A stretch of DNA of 64,000 nt from Allobosea sp. 117 (GCF_000702305.1 NZ_JNLC01000002.1:62001-126000); one strand, 5' to 3'. Counted from the stretch's first letter, positions 16,901-26,769 are shown. The notes: a model not told the origin generated them from the sequence alone. Program-made: numbers and translations.

Positions 16901-19261
16901 GCCGATGCCGGGGCCGGTGGCGGCGACGGGCAGCGTCAGCGAGCGCTCGACGGCGCGCCCGCCGCCCTCGACGAGGCGCACGATCACCTTGGCTTCGAGC
17001 GGGCGCTCGGTCGGCGGCAAGGTCGGCAGCAGCACCTTGAGCGTCGCCTTGCCGTCAGGGCCGGCATTGGGCGTGTCGGCGAGCGGCACGCGCACCGTGG
17101 TGAAGCCGTCGTCCGGGCGCCCGAACTGCCAGCCGTTGAGGCCGGGGCGGCCGCCGGCAAGCCCGATCTCCACCTCGGCCTCGATGGCGAGGCCGGCGGC
17201 CGGCGGGCCGAACAGCCAGCGCCCGTCCACCGCGATCTCGACCGGCGCCGCCGGGGCGATGCTGGTCGCCTTGGTGGCGAGCTCGAGCGACAGGCGCTCG
17301 GGCACATAGTCCTCGACCAGGAAGGTGGCGTCGCCGATCGGCGAGGCCTTGGGATCGGAATAGGCCTCGATGCGCCAGGTGCCGGTCATCGCGCCGGCCG
17401 CCACCGGCAGGTCGACCGCCCGGCCGCCCTGCCCGCCATCGGCGACGAAGACGCGGCGGTCCTCGACGCCGTCCGGGCGCTTGAGGATGAGGGTGAGCGG
17501 CACGCCGGGCGCGGCGAGCGCCTGCGGGTTGCGCAGCAGCGCGGTGACGTGGACGGTCTCGCCGGTGCGGTAGACGCCGCGCTCGGGGGTAACGAAAGCG
17601 TCGAGCGCGCCCGGCGCGGCCCGTCCGCCGACGCCGCGATCGGTGAGGTCGAAGGCCTGATCCTTCAGCGAGAGGAAGGCGTAGTCGCCGTCCTTGGCGC
17701 GAGCGACCAGCACGGACGGCGCGAAACCGTCCTTGCCGCGCATCAGGCCGGCGTCGAAGCGGGCCTCGCCCTTGGCGTCGGTGGTGGCGGTGGCGAGCAC
17801 CTCGTTGGAGGCGGCGAGCAGGCGCAGCTCGACCTCGCCGGCCGGCGCCGCATTGCCGAGCGTGCGCACCATGACGGTGAGCCCGTCATTGCCACCGAGC
17901 GCGGTGAGGCCGAGGTCGGAGACCACGAACCACTGCGTCGACTGGGTGGAATAGTCGCCGTCCGGATCGGCGACGTCGCTCGCCGGGGTGGCGGTCAGCA
18001 CATAGACGCCCGGCTGCAGCGTGCCGACCGCCTCGTCCACCGGGAAGGAGGTGGTGACGTCGGCATTCAGCGTGGCGGCGGTCTCCAGCTCGCCGGAGAA
18101 CACCAGCTCGGCGCGCCCTGCCTTGAGCTGCTGGCGGTCGTAATAGCCGAGATTGGCGCGGAAATCGCCGTCGAGCGCGGTGGTGAGCAGGCTGCGGTCG
18201 CCGATGCGCAGCACCTCGACCTTCACCCGGCTGGTGTTCACCGAGATCAGCGGGATGCCGCGCGGGCCGGTGCGCGGCAGCACGTAGTTGCGGCCGGTGA
18301 AGCGCACGCCGGGCTTGCGGTCGCGCACATAGACCGAGAAATCGGCGGCCTTCATGAGCTTCTCGGCGGGGATCACCGAGGGGATGCCGGCGCGCAACGC
18401 CATGTCGTAGCGCTCGCCATGGCGCAGGCCCTCGGCGCAGAGCTGGCTCTCCTCGGCGCTCACCGCCGGCTTGGCGATGGGGCCGTCCGGCCCGGACAGC
18501 GTGACGAAGGAGGAGAAGTCGATGCCGGGAGCGAGGTTCTCGGAGAACTGCACGCACAGGCGCGGCGTCGCGGCATCCGAATCGACCGAATAGTCGAGCA
18601 CCCGGAAGCCGCGCTCCTCGCGCAGCTTGTCGTAGAAGGCGCGCTCGGCGGGCACGTCGCGATAGGCGAGCGCGACCACCATGGTATCCAGCGCGGCGCG
18701 GTAGACCGAGCGCGCGGCATAGAGGTGGCCGAGGAAGAACAGCGCGTCGGCCTCGTCATTGCGCGTGGTGGCGCGGCGATAGGCGATGAAGGCGGCCGCC
18801 GAGGCGCGGTCGAGCAGCGTGTAGCTGTCCTCGTTCTCGTTCGGCTTCACCTGCGAGAGGGCGCGGGCGAGGCGCAGCCACAGCCCCGAATCGGAGCCGG
18901 CATTGATGGCGAGCTGGGCATAGAGATCGGCGGCGGTGCGGTTGTCGCCCCGCGCCACCGCCCCTTCCGCGTCGCGGCGGAGCTGCGGGGCGGGCTTGGC
19001 CAGCGGCTTCATGGAGCGACGGAGCTGCGCCTCGAACTTGCGCGCGGCCTCCACGAGGTCCTGCCGCGAATAGGTCTTGGGCAAGGCGGGAGCCGCGACG
19101 GGCGCGGCGGCCGGCGGCTGGGAGGTGGTGGCGGCCGGGGTGGCCGCAGGCGTCGCCGCAGGCTTGGGCGTCGGCTTTGGCGGCGTCTGCGCCGCGACCG
19201 CAGCGATCATCGCAAGCGAAAAGGCCGCCGTGGCGACCGCCCGAACCGACAGAACGAACAT
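13928..19261 (-). CDS. Bacterial alpha-2-macroglobulin family protein
   Basis: Large periplasmic protease inhibitor (YfhM/ECAM type), 1777 residues. The N-terminal MFVLSVRAVATAAFSLAMIAAVAAQ looks like a Sec signal peptide; no lipobox Cys is visible. MG domains occupy most of the length, including a YVRDRKPGVRFTGRNYVLP segment and a LATATTDAKGEARFDAG repeat typical of macroglobulins. The thioester motif C1325-S-E-Q is intact (in RYPYRCSEQTTSR), so it should trap proteases covalently. ATG 19261 was chosen because the signal peptide begins there. It is translationally coupled to pbpC by a 4-nt overlap, matching the conserved defence/repair pair. Confidence 0.93.
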   Translation of the reverse strand: MFVLSVRAVATAAFSLAMIAAVAAQTPPKPTPKPAATPAATPAATTSQPPAAAPVAAPALPKTYSRQDLVEAARKFEAQLRRSMKPLAKPAPQLRRDAEGAVARGDNRTAADLYAQLAINAGSDSGLWLRLARALSQVKPNENEDSYTLLDRASAAAFIAYRRATTRNDEADALFFLGHLYAARSVYRAALDTMVVALAYRDVPAERAFYDKLREERGFRVLDYSVDSDAATPRLCVQFSENLAPGIDFSSFVTLSGPDGPIAKPAVSAEESQLCAEGLRHGERYDMALRAGIPSVIPAEKLMKAADFSVYVRDRKPGVRFTGRNYVLPRTGPRGIPLISVNTSRVKVEVLRIGDRSLLTTALDGDFRANLGYYDRQQLKAGRAELVFSGELETAATLNADVTTSFPVDEAVGTLQPGVYVLTATPASDVADPDGDYSTQSTQWFVVSDLGLTALGGNDGLTVMVRTLGNAAPAGEVELRLLAASNEVLATATTDAKGEARFDAGLMRGKDGFAPSVLVARAKDGDYAFLSLKDQAFDLTDRGVGGRAAPGALDAFVTPERGVYRTGETVHVTALLRNPQALAAPGVPLTLILKRPDGVEDRRVFVADGGQGGRAVDLPVAAGAMTGTWRIEAYSDPKASPIGDATFLVEDYVPERLSLELATKATSIAPAAPVEIAVDGRWLFGPPAAGLAIEAEVEIGLAGGRPGLNGWQFGRPDDGFTTVRVPLADTPNAGPDGKATLKVLLPTLPPTERPLEAKVIVRLVEGGGRAVERSLTLPVAATGPGIGVKPQFKASDLAQGSDAAFEVIALDASGKRVARAGVKWELFRIESRYQWYRTDGSWDYEAIKSTRKIADGTIDVAADAPARVSAPVEWGEYRLDVSQGANSTSVPFSAGWGGDATAQTPDRLEVALDKAEYAPGETLTVNINSRYAGAATVMIVGDGVLASKSAEVGAGDSKVTFEVDGKWGPGAYALAFLHRPLDVAAGRNPGRAIGLAWFGVDHAARTLAVSLDPPAKIRPENTLSVPVTLAGLKPGEEAYLTLALVDVGILNLTGFEAPDPAAYYLGQRTLSTEVRDLYGQLIDGMQGTRGRLRSGGDAMDGGLQGEPPTQPPLALFSGLVKVGADGKATVDFAVPPFDGTGRLMAVAWTADRLGHAEKDVAIHDPVVIAATLPRFLAAGDSSTLNLDLHNVEGEAGDYALDIVTEGPLSVASAPKSVTLASAGKQSLNVGLKGTGIGDGRVSVRLSGPGGLAIARDYNMRVRPAYPEIARRTVTTLKPGESLRVSDDLLADLVPGGGRVAVSVGPDPALDAPNLFQALDRYPYRCSEQTTSRAMPLLYVSDFGDWERFKLKNNPADEIKAAIARLVSRQGSDGSFGLWSAGGNDLWLDAYVTDFLTRARERGFEVPELTYTMALDRLRNAVGISAESDGPTEDGMAYAAYVLARNGKAPLGDLRYVADTKLEEVKSPFARGNIAAALAMLGDKGRAERMFNAALEQIPTSAEQELFGRADFGSVLRDAAGIATLAAETGFEATARTARARLASAAKAVGSTSTQEESWLLLAARAARTGQGVVLDIDGAAHTGLYERGFDRAALSGHPVVLTNRGTAAVDAVVSIEGAPVAPEPAGARGLTLTRSYFTLDGQSADPSKVKQNQRLVVVLEVEEEEAAATHLLLVDHLPAGFEIDNPNLVEGGETSNLTWLEETTEADHTEFRDDHFLAAFDLTEDAEEPGVLRVAYVVRAVSPGQYAHPPATVEDMYRPDRFARTAAGRMEVTGAGR

Positions 19262-19591
19262 GAGTGGCCCCCGCCAAATCCGCCCGTCATGCCCGCATGC
19301 ATGACGGAACGGGAAGTTGAGTGCCGGAGTGTGGCGCAGGCGTGTCGGAAACGACAGCCCCCGAAAAAAGCCGGTAAGATAGGCTGGCGCCCCGCGGCGG
19401 CGACCGAGAAGACACACCCGCGGGGATTGGCGTGTCCGTGCCATTGAATAGCCGTGCTTGCTTAGGTATACGGGCCGACATCCATTCAAGGGGCGCCGGC
19501 GCTGCGCGAGCGGCTGTCGGCCGCGCCCTTAGCCACCGTGGCCGGAAACGACCGCAATCGGGCCGCGGCCCACCGAGACCAGAGGCATTCC
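19262..19591. other. Divergent intergenic region between macroglobulin gene and acpXL
   Basis: Non-coding region of 330 bp presumably holding the two divergent promoters. I see no strong palindrome or repeat and cannot place promoter elements with confidence. Confidence 0.4.
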
Positions 19592-19873
19592 ATGTCTTCC
19601 ACGTTCGACACCGTCGCCAACATCATTGCCGAAACGTGCGACATCCCGCGTGAGAACATCACGCCGGACAGCCATGCCATCGACGACCTCGGTATCGACA
19701 GCCTCGACTTCCTCGACATCGCCTTCGCCATCGACAAGGCTTTCGGCATCAAGCTGCCGCTGGAGCAGTGGACGCAGGAAGTGAACGAGGGCAAGGCGAC
19801 GACCGAGCAGTATTTCGTGCTCAAGAATCTCTGCGCCCGCATCGACGAGCTGATCGCCGCCAAGAGCGCGTGA
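19592..19873 (+). CDS. acpXL: Acyl carrier protein AcpXL
   Basis: Specialised ACP that carries the very-long-chain (27-hydroxyoctacosanoic-type) fatty acid destined for lipid A in Rhizobiales. The 93-residue acidic helical protein has the phosphopantetheine attachment serine S37 in [10 protein letters not shown], and a C-terminus longer than housekeeping AcpP. It leads the acpXL-fabZXL-fabF2XL-fabF1XL-SDR-adh2XL-lpxXL operon, whose order matches that described in Rhizobium. ATG 19592 gives the typical MSSTFD opening; the frame could extend upstream to 19538 without homology. The assignment rests on length, motif and operon context. Confidence 0.93.
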   Translation: MSSTFDTVANIIAETCDIPRENITPDSHAIDDLGIDSLDFLDIAFAIDKAFGIKLPLEQWTQEVNEGKATTEQYFVLKNLCARIDELIAAKSA

Positions 19874-19919
19874 GGCGCTCGCGGACCGACGGCACCGGCG
19901 CAGTTCAGGCAGAAGGCAG

Positions 19920-20429
19920 ATGCGGCTCGAATATTTCCAGATGATCGACAAGGTGCTCGCCCTCGACCTCGAGGCGCGGACCCTGAAATCTGCGAATGTC
20001 GTGCCCGAGCAGAGCCCGATCTTCGAGGGCCACTTCCCCGGCCATCCGCTGCTGCCCGGCGTCCTGTTGTTCGAGATCATGGCGCAGAGCTGCGGCATGC
20101 TGCTGCTGCGGCTGCACAATTTCGACCGCATGGCGTTCCTCGCCTCGGTCGACAAGGGCAAGCTGCGCACCTTCGTCACCCCCGGCCAGACCATCGAGGT
20201 CCATGCCGAGCTGGTGCATGACGGCTCGGGCTATGCGCGGCTCAAGGCCGAGGGCAGGGTCGAGGGCAAGCTCGTCTGCAATGCCGAGGTGACACTGAAG
20301 ACCATGCCCTTCCCCGCCCCCGAGCTGCGCGGCTACCTGCTCTCCACCGCCGAGCGCATCGGCATGCCGATGGCGTGCCCGGATACGGACGGCGCCGCGG
20401 CGCCGCTTGGAAAGCTGGCGCATGTCTGA
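19920..20429 (+). CDS. fabZXL: 3-hydroxyacyl-ACP dehydratase FabZXL
   Basis: Hot-dog-fold dehydratase acting in VLCFA elongation on AcpXL. The 169-residue product has the active-site signature GHFPGHPLLPGVL at about 37-49 with the partner acidic residue Glu52 in FEIMAQ. The C-terminal 30 residues after PELRGYLL are longer than in housekeeping FabZ. ATG 19920 lies 46 nt after acpXL. The gene's end overlaps the start of fabF2XL (ATGTCTGA, 8 nt), implying translational coupling. Confidence 0.9.
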   Translation: MRLEYFQMIDKVLALDLEARTLKSANVVPEQSPIFEGHFPGHPLLPGVLLFEIMAQSCGMLLLRLHNFDRMAFLASVDKGKLRTFVTPGQTIEVHAELVHDGSGYARLKAEGRVEGKLVCNAEVTLKTMPFPAPELRGYLLSTAERIGMPMACPDTDGAAAPLGKLAHV

Positions 20430-21606
20430 TCGTCGTGACGTCTGGATCACCGGCATCGGGCTCGTCTCGTCGCTGGGTGAAGGCCTTGAGGCGCATTGGT
20501 CGGTGCTCGCGGAAGGCGCCAAGCCGGTGGTCGACGAGACGACGTTCACGCCTTACGTCGTGCACCCGCTCGCCAAGATCAATTTCGACCTGCAGATCCC
20601 CAAGCGGGGCGACCAGCGGCAGATGGAGCCGTGGCAGCGCATCGGCACCTATGCGGCCGGGCTGGCGCTGGATTCGGCCGGCATCAAGGGCGACAAGGAC
20701 ATTCTCGGCCACACCGACATGGTGGTGGCCGCCGGCGGCGGCGAGCGCGACCAGTCGGTCGACGGCTCGATCCTCACCGAGATCGAGAAGCAGGAAAAGC
20801 CAGAGGTCTACCTCAATGAGCGGCTGCAGGCGGACCTGCGCCCGACGCTGTTCCTCGCCCAGCTCTCGAACCTGCTCGCCGGCAACATCTCGATCGTGCA
20901 CGGCGTGACCGGCTCCTCGCGCACCTTCATGGGCGAAGAGGGTTCGGGCACCGACGCGGTGCGCATCGGCTATTCGCGCGTCGCGGCCGGCACCAGCGAG
21001 ATCGCCCTCGTCGGCGGCGCCTACAATTCCGAGCGGCGCGACATGCTGCTGCTGTTCGCGCTGCGCAAGCTCGCCAAGATGGCGCCGTGGGCGCCGGTGC
21101 TGGCGCAACCCTCCGGGGTCCCGACCGGCTCGGCCGGCGCCTTCCTGGTGCTCGAATCGCCCGAGCACGCCAAAGCGCGCGGCGCGAGGCCGATCGCCAA
21201 GCTCTCCGGCGTGTGGTCGGAGCGCGCGCGGCGCAGCGAGCCCGGCGCGGTCGAGGGCGTGCTGGACGATCTCCTCGCCAAGGCGGCGGGCGGCGTCACC
21301 GAAGGCACGGCGGTGCTGTCGGGCGCCACCGGCGCTCCCGAGCCGACCAAGGCCGAGGTCGCTGCGCTGGAGCGTACCGGGCTTCCGGTGCGCTCGGTGA
21401 CCGATCGCGTCGGCCACAGCGTGGAGGCGCAGTTCCCGGTGGCGCTGGCGCTCGCCGCGCTCGCCGTCTCGCAGGGGCGGCTGTTCGCGCCGCTGCCGGG
21501 CGAGAGCCTTGAAAAGCCTTTCGAAGGCACGCTCACCCGTGCCATCGTGACGTGCGTGGGGCATTGGCGCGGAGAAGGCGCGGCGCTCGTCGAGCGCGCC
21601 GGCTGA
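20422..21606 (+). CDS. fabF2XL: FabF2XL, ketosynthase-like protein lacking the catalytic Cys
   Basis: A 394-residue thiolase-fold beta-ketoacyl-ACP synthase homologue in the VLCFA operon. The segment aligning with the nucleophile motif TACASG reads HGVTGSS (about 160-166) with no cysteine; the only Cys in the protein is near the C-terminus (TCVGHW). The first active-site histidine region (normally AHGTSTP) reads SGATGAPEP, without His. The second His (VGHSVEAQ) remains. Two of three catalytic residues are therefore missing, resembling KS-beta/chain-length factors of type II polyketide synthases. It overlaps fabZXL by 8 nt and precedes the intact fabF1XL, suggesting a heterodimer. The missing residues are seen; the partner role is inferred. 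Confidence 0.88.
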   Translation: MSDRRDVWITGIGLVSSLGEGLEAHWSVLAEGAKPVVDETTFTPYVVHPLAKINFDLQIPKRGDQRQMEPWQRIGTYAAGLALDSAGIKGDKDILGHTDMVVAAGGGERDQSVDGSILTEIEKQEKPEVYLNERLQADLRPTLFLAQLSNLLAGNISIVHGVTGSSRTFMGEEGSGTDAVRIGYSRVAAGTSEIALVGGAYNSERRDMLLLFALRKLAKMAPWAPVLAQPSGVPTGSAGAFLVLESPEHAKARGARPIAKLSGVWSERARRSEPGAVEGVLDDLLAKAAGGVTEGTAVLSGATGAPEPTKAEVAALERTGLPVRSVTDRVGHSVEAQFPVALALAALAVSQGRLFAPLPGESLEKPFEGTLTRAIVTCVGHWRGEGAALVERAG

Positions 21607-21687
21607 ACCGCAGAGCCGGAGCGCGGGCTCCGGTGTCAGCGATCGAGCGTCGCCCGGCCGACCGGGCCGCGCTCCATGGAGCAGATC

Positions 21688-22961
<1,274 letters not shown>

Positions 22962-22965
<4 letters not shown>

Positions 22966-23717
22966 GCACTCCCAAGGTTCTGGTCACCGGCGGCGGGCGC
23001 GGCGTCGGGGCGGCGATCGTGCGCGCGCTGGCGCTCGCCGGCTTCGATGTGGTGTTCACCGTGCGCACGGCGGCCGCGGAAGCCGAGGCGCTGATCGCCG
23101 GCATCCGGGCCGAGAAGCCGGACGCCTCCCTCGCCGTGCGCCCGCTCGACCTCGCCGACAAGGCGGCGGTCGAGAGCTTCGCGGCAGCGATCGCCGAGGA
23201 GCCGGCCTATTTCGGGTTCATCCACAATGCCGGCATGAGCTACGACACGCTCGCCGCCATCGTCGACCAGGCGAAGGCGGAAGAGCTCATGCAGGTCAAT
23301 TACTGGTCCTTCGTGAAGCTCTGCGGCGCGCTGGTGCGGCCGATGACGCGGGCCCGCGCCGGGCGCATCGTCGCCATCGGCTCGATCGCCGGCGACGTCG
23401 CCAATGCCGGCAACGGCATCTATTCCGGCTCCAAGGCGGCGCTCGCGGCCTATGCCCGCACGCTCGCCATCGAGAGCGCGCGGCGCGGGGTGACGGTGAA
23501 CGTGGTGGCGCCGGGTTTCGTCGACACCGCCATGCTGGAGCGCTACGCCGCCTACCGCGCCAATGTCGAGAAGCAGATTCCGGCCGGGCGCTTCGCGCTC
23601 CCGAAGGATGTCGCCGCGGTGGTCGGCTTCCTGCTCTCGCCGGGCGCCGCCTATGTCACCGGCGCGACGCTTCCGGTTGACGGCGGCCTCACCGCTGCAC
23701 TAGCCATCCAGCGCTGA
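22962..23717 (+). CDS. SDR family oxidoreductase (FabG-like) of the VLCFA operon
   Basis: Short-chain dehydrogenase, 251 residues, with NAD(P) motif TGGGRGVG at 9-16, the NAG block in FIHNAGMS, Ser141 and the catalytic Y154-SGS-K158. The C-terminus ATLPVDGGLTAAL is typical of FabG. It probably performs the ketoreduction of 3-ketoacyl-AcpXL. GTG 22962 overlaps the TGA of fabF1XL (GTGA). Its position between fabF1XL and adh2XL makes a dedicated VLCFA ketoreductase the most likely role; the substrate is inferred. Confidence 0.88.
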
Positions 23718-23750
23718 TCTCGTCCCCTCCTGCCTTTCGGTGCCCACGCC

Positions 23751-24773
23751 ATGCGCGCGCTTCAACTCGTCTCCGACCGCGAACTCACCCTCGTCGACCT
23801 GCCGGCCCCCGAGGCGCCGGGCCCGGGCGAGGTGCAGGTTTCCGTCAAGGCGCTGGCGCTGAACCACATCGACGTGTGGGGCTGGCGCGGCATGGCCTTC
23901 GCCAAGCGCAAGATGCCGCTCGTCGTCGGCGCCGAGGCGGTCGGCGAGGTCACCGCCACCGGCGAGGGTGTCACCCGCCTCAAGCCGGGCTCCAAGGTCG
24001 CCATGTATGGCGCGTTGACCTGCGGCCAGTGCGTCAACTGCCGCAAGGGCCGCGACAATCTCTGCGAGAACGTCGCCGGGGTGATGGGCTTCCATGTCGA
24101 CGGCTTCGCCCGCGAGCAGCTCAACATCGCCGAGCGGCTCTGCATCCCGATCCCGGACGGCATCTCGTGGGTGGATGCGGCCTGCGCGCCGGTCACCTTC
24201 TCCACCGTCGAGCACATGCTGTTCGACAATGCGCGGCTGGAGCCGGGCGAGACGGTGCTGGTGCACGCGGCGGGCTCGGGCATCGGCTCGGCGGCGATCC
24301 GCATGGCAAAGGAGATCGGCTGCACCGTCATCACCACCGCCGGCGACGACGAGAAGCTCGCCAAGGCCACGGCGCTCGGCGCCGACCACGTGATCAACTA
24401 CAAGACCGACCGCTTCGAGCATGAGGTGCGCAAGATCACCAAGAAGAAGGGCGTCGACGTGGTGTTCGAGCATGTCGGCGTCGAGACCTGGAACGGCTCG
24501 CTGCTGTCGATGAAGCCCGGCGGGCGCCTCGTCACCTGCGGCTCGACCTCGGGCGTCTCGGTCAACATGAACCTGATGCAGCTCTTCCAGCGCCAGTACC
24601 GCATCATCGGCTCGTTCGGTGCGCCGATGCGGGCGATCGCCGACGGCCTGACGCGCATGGCGCGGGGCGTGCTCCCGGTGATCGATTCCGAATATCCGCT
24701 GGAGGATTTCGGCAAGGGGCTGGAACGGCTGGAGACGCGCCGGGTGTTCGGCAAGGTGGTCATCAGCTTCTGA
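23751..24773 (+). CDS. adh2XL: Zinc-type dehydrogenase Adh2XL
   Basis: Medium-chain dehydrogenase/reductase, 340 residues, conserved in lipid A VLCFA clusters. The structural zinc lobe is complete (CGQCVNCRKGRDNLC). The catalytic zinc ligands of true alcohol dehydrogenases are not seen: the usual C-x-TD segment reads LNHIDVWGWRG and the GHE motif reads VGAEAVGEV. The nucleotide-binding motif is HAAGSGIGSAA. This pattern fits a zinc-independent reductase (quinone- or enoyl-reductase-like) better than an alcohol dehydrogenase, so it may supply the enoyl reduction step, as no other enoyl reductase lies in the operon. That role is inference. Confidence 0.86.
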   Translation: MRALQLVSDRELTLVDLPAPEAPGPGEVQVSVKALALNHIDVWGWRGMAFAKRKMPLVVGAEAVGEVTATGEGVTRLKPGSKVAMYGALTCGQCVNCRKGRDNLCENVAGVMGFHVDGFAREQLNIAERLCIPIPDGISWVDAACAPVTFSTVEHMLFDNARLEPGETVLVHAAGSGIGSAAIRMAKEIGCTVITTAGDDEKLAKATALGADHVINYKTDRFEHEVRKITKKKGVDVVFEHVGVETWNGSLLSMKPGGRLVTCGSTSGVSVNMNLMQLFQRQYRIIGSFGAPMRAIADGLTRMARGVLPVIDSEYPLEDFGKGLERLETRRVFGKVVISF

Positions 24774-24786
24774 CGACGGACAGACG

Positions 24787-25719
24787 GTGAGCGAACCCGC
24801 CCTTCCCCTGCTGCTGAGGCTGCGCAACGGCGTGCTCTCGGCCGTGGTGTGGGTGCTCACCCGCGTGCTGCGGGCGCTGGGGCCGGAGGCGGCGCCGGCG
24901 CTCGGCGCCATGGTGACCCGCACCTTCGGCCCGCTCACCACCATCCATTCCCGCGCCCTCGAAAACCTCCGCTACGCCTATCCGGAGAAGGACGAGAAGG
25001 AGCGGCGCGCCATCGCCCACGGCATGTGGGACAATCTCGGCCGGGTGGCCGGCGAGTTCGTCCATCTCGACCGCATCTGGCAGTACAACATGTGGGAGCC
25101 GGCCAAGAGCCGGATCGAGACCACCGGCGTCACCAACTTCGTCGCCATGCGGGTCGACGGCAAGCCGGCGCTGGTGTTCACCGCCCATCTCGCCAATTGG
25201 GAGCTGCCGGCGATCGCGGCGGCGGCTCAGGGGCTGGACAGCGCGGTGCTGTTCCGCCCGCCGGACAACGCCTTCTTCGCCGAAATGCTGCTGAACGCCC
25301 GCGGCGCGGTGATGGGCGACCTCGTCGCCGCCTCGCATGTCGCGGTGTTCGAGCTCGCCACCGTGCTCGACCAGGGCAAGCATCTCGGCATACTGGTCGA
25401 TCAGGGCCGGCGCGGCGGGCCGCAGGTGCAGTTCTTCGGCCATCCCTGCACCGCCAATCCGACCATCGCCCGCCTCGCGCGGCTCTATGAATGCCCGGTG
25501 CATGGCGTGCGCGTCATCCGCCTGCCCGGCGGGCGCTTCCGCATCACCTGCACGCCGCCGGTCCAGTTGCCGCGCGACGCCCGCGGCAAGATCGACGTCG
25601 ACGCGTCGATGCAGACCATCACCTCGATCGTCGAGGGCTGGGTGCGCGAGCATCCCGAGCAGTGGATCTGGTTCTACAAGCGCTGGCCGCGCTCGCGCAC
25701 CGCGCAGGAGCAGGACTGA
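24787..25719 (+). CDS. lpxXL: Lipid A VLCFA acyltransferase LpxXL
   Basis: Inner-membrane LpxL/LpxM-family acyltransferase that attaches the very-long-chain acyl group from AcpXL to lipid A. The 310-residue protein has an N-terminal hydrophobic helix (about 15-45), the catalytic HX4E motif H134-LANW-E139, and conserved RPPDN and GRRGG-containing blocks. The start is a GTG, 13 nt after adh2XL; no better ATG is nearby. It is the last biosynthetic gene of the operon and gives the cluster its function. Confidence 0.92.
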   Translation: MSEPALPLLLRLRNGVLSAVVWVLTRVLRALGPEAAPALGAMVTRTFGPLTTIHSRALENLRYAYPEKDEKERRAIAHGMWDNLGRVAGEFVHLDRIWQYNMWEPAKSRIETTGVTNFVAMRVDGKPALVFTAHLANWELPAIAAAAQGLDSAVLFRPPDNAFFAEMLLNARGAVMGDLVAASHVAVFELATVLDQGKHLGILVDQGRRGGPQVQFFGHPCTANPTIARLARLYECPVHGVRVIRLPGGRFRITCTPPVQLPRDARGKIDVDASMQTITSIVEGWVREHPEQWIWFYKRWPRSRTAQEQD

Positions 25720-25747
25720 ACGCCGGCACGGGAGTGGGGAAAGCGCC

Positions 25748-26347
25748 GTGGTGGAGACATCATCCCAGGACCATGGCCTGCGCCGGGCCGTCGCTCTCGT
25801 CGCGCTGTTGAACCTCTCCTATTTCGGCATCGAGTTCGCCGTCGCGCTCGCCATCGGCTCGGTGTCGCTGTTCGCCGACAGCGTCGATTTCCTCGAGGAC
25901 ACGGCGATCAACGCGCTGATCCTCGTCGGGCTCGGCTGGCCGGCGCGGCAGCGGGCCCGGCTCGGCATGGTGCTGGCGGCGGTGATCCTGGTCCCCGCCC
26001 TCGCCACGCTGTGGACCGCGTGGGACAAGTTCACCATGCCGGAGCCGCCGGCGCCCTTCGCGCTGACGCTCACCGGGCTCGGCGCGCTGGTGGTGAACCT
26101 CTCCTGCGCTCTGCTGCTCGCCCGCTTCCGCGCCCATGGCGGCAGCCTGACAAGGGCAGCGTTCCTGTCCGCCCGCAACGATGCGCTCGCCAATGTCGCG
26201 ATCATCGGCGCCGGCCTCGCCACCGCTGCGACGCTCTCGGCCTGGCCGGACCTGATCGTCGGGCTCGGCATCGCGGCGATGAACGCCGACGCTGCCCACG
26301 AGGTGTGGGCGGCCGCCCGCGCCGAGCACCGCGCCGCCGAGGCGTGA
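25748..26347 (+). CDS. Short cation diffusion facilitator-like membrane protein
   Basis: A 199-residue integral membrane protein with about five hydrophobic segments. The SLFADSVDFLEDT stretch and the later ARNDALANVAII stretch resemble the metal-binding TM2 and TM5 motifs of cation diffusion facilitators, but the cytosolic C-terminal domain of normal CDF exporters is absent. GTG 25748 (or GTG 25751) follows GGGGAAA. It lies 28 nt after lpxXL, so it may be co-transcribed. It is probably a divalent-metal/H+ antiporter of the short CDF-related type; the substrate is unknown. Confidence 0.72.
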   Translation: MVETSSQDHGLRRAVALVALLNLSYFGIEFAVALAIGSVSLFADSVDFLEDTAINALILVGLGWPARQRARLGMVLAAVILVPALATLWTAWDKFTMPEPPAPFALTLTGLGALVVNLSCALLLARFRAHGGSLTRAAFLSARNDALANVAIIGAGLATAATLSAWPDLIVGLGIAAMNADAAHEVWAAARAEHRAAEA

Positions 26348-26360
26348 GGGCGGGGCTCCC

Positions 26361-26753
26361 CTAAACCGCCGCGTGGCAGCAGACGCAGAGCTTGTTGCCG
26401 TCGGGGTCGCGGAAATAGGCGCCGTAATAGTTCGCGTGGTAGTGCGGGCGCAGCCCCGGCGCTCCCTCGTCCGTGGCGCCGAGAGACAGCGCCAGCGCAT
26501 GGCAGCGGTCGACCAGCTCGCGCCGCCCGACCTGGAAGGCGACCATCTGGCCGTTGCCGGGTTGATGCGGGCCGCCGTCATAGGGCCGCCCGACGATGAA
26601 CAGCGGACGGTCGGCGCCGGGCTGCTTCCAGCCGGCCCACGGCACCTCGGGCTCGTCGAATTTCAGCTCCCAGCCGAGCGCTTCCATCAGCGGCCGGTAG
26701 AAGGCGAGCGCCCGGCTATGATCGCCCGCGCCCAGATGCACATGTGAGAACAT
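26361..26753 (-). CDS. VOC family (glyoxalase/dioxygenase-fold) protein
   Basis: A 130-residue single vicinal-oxygen-chelate domain: an opening HVHLGAGDHSRALAFYRPLMEALGW strand-helix, and a closing YYGAYFRDPDGNKLCVCCH typical of the family, with candidate metal ligands at the first His and near the end. ATG 26753 is preferred over ATG 26768 because GAGG precedes it and the upstream start lies against the potF terminator. The substrate is unknown; VOC proteins include fosfomycin/bleomycin resistance proteins, lyases and dioxygenases. The stop is 14 nt from the convergent CDF-like gene. Confidence 0.8.
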   Translation of the reverse strand: MFSHVHLGAGDHSRALAFYRPLMEALGWELKFDEPEVPWAGWKQPGADRPLFIVGRPYDGGPHQPGNGQMVAFQVGRRELVDRCHALALSLGATDEGAPGLRPHYHANYYGAYFRDPDGNKLCVCCHAAV

Positions 26754-26769
26754 CGCCTCGCCCCGCATG

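Noticed and set aside
13673..19447. Very long open frame (1924 codons) on the plus strand, antisense to the macroglobulin gene
   Set aside because: Its translation is Arg/Gly/Ala-rich with no domain, it mirrors the GC-rich codon positions of the opposite gene, and the minus-strand product has a clear signal peptide and CSEQ thioester.
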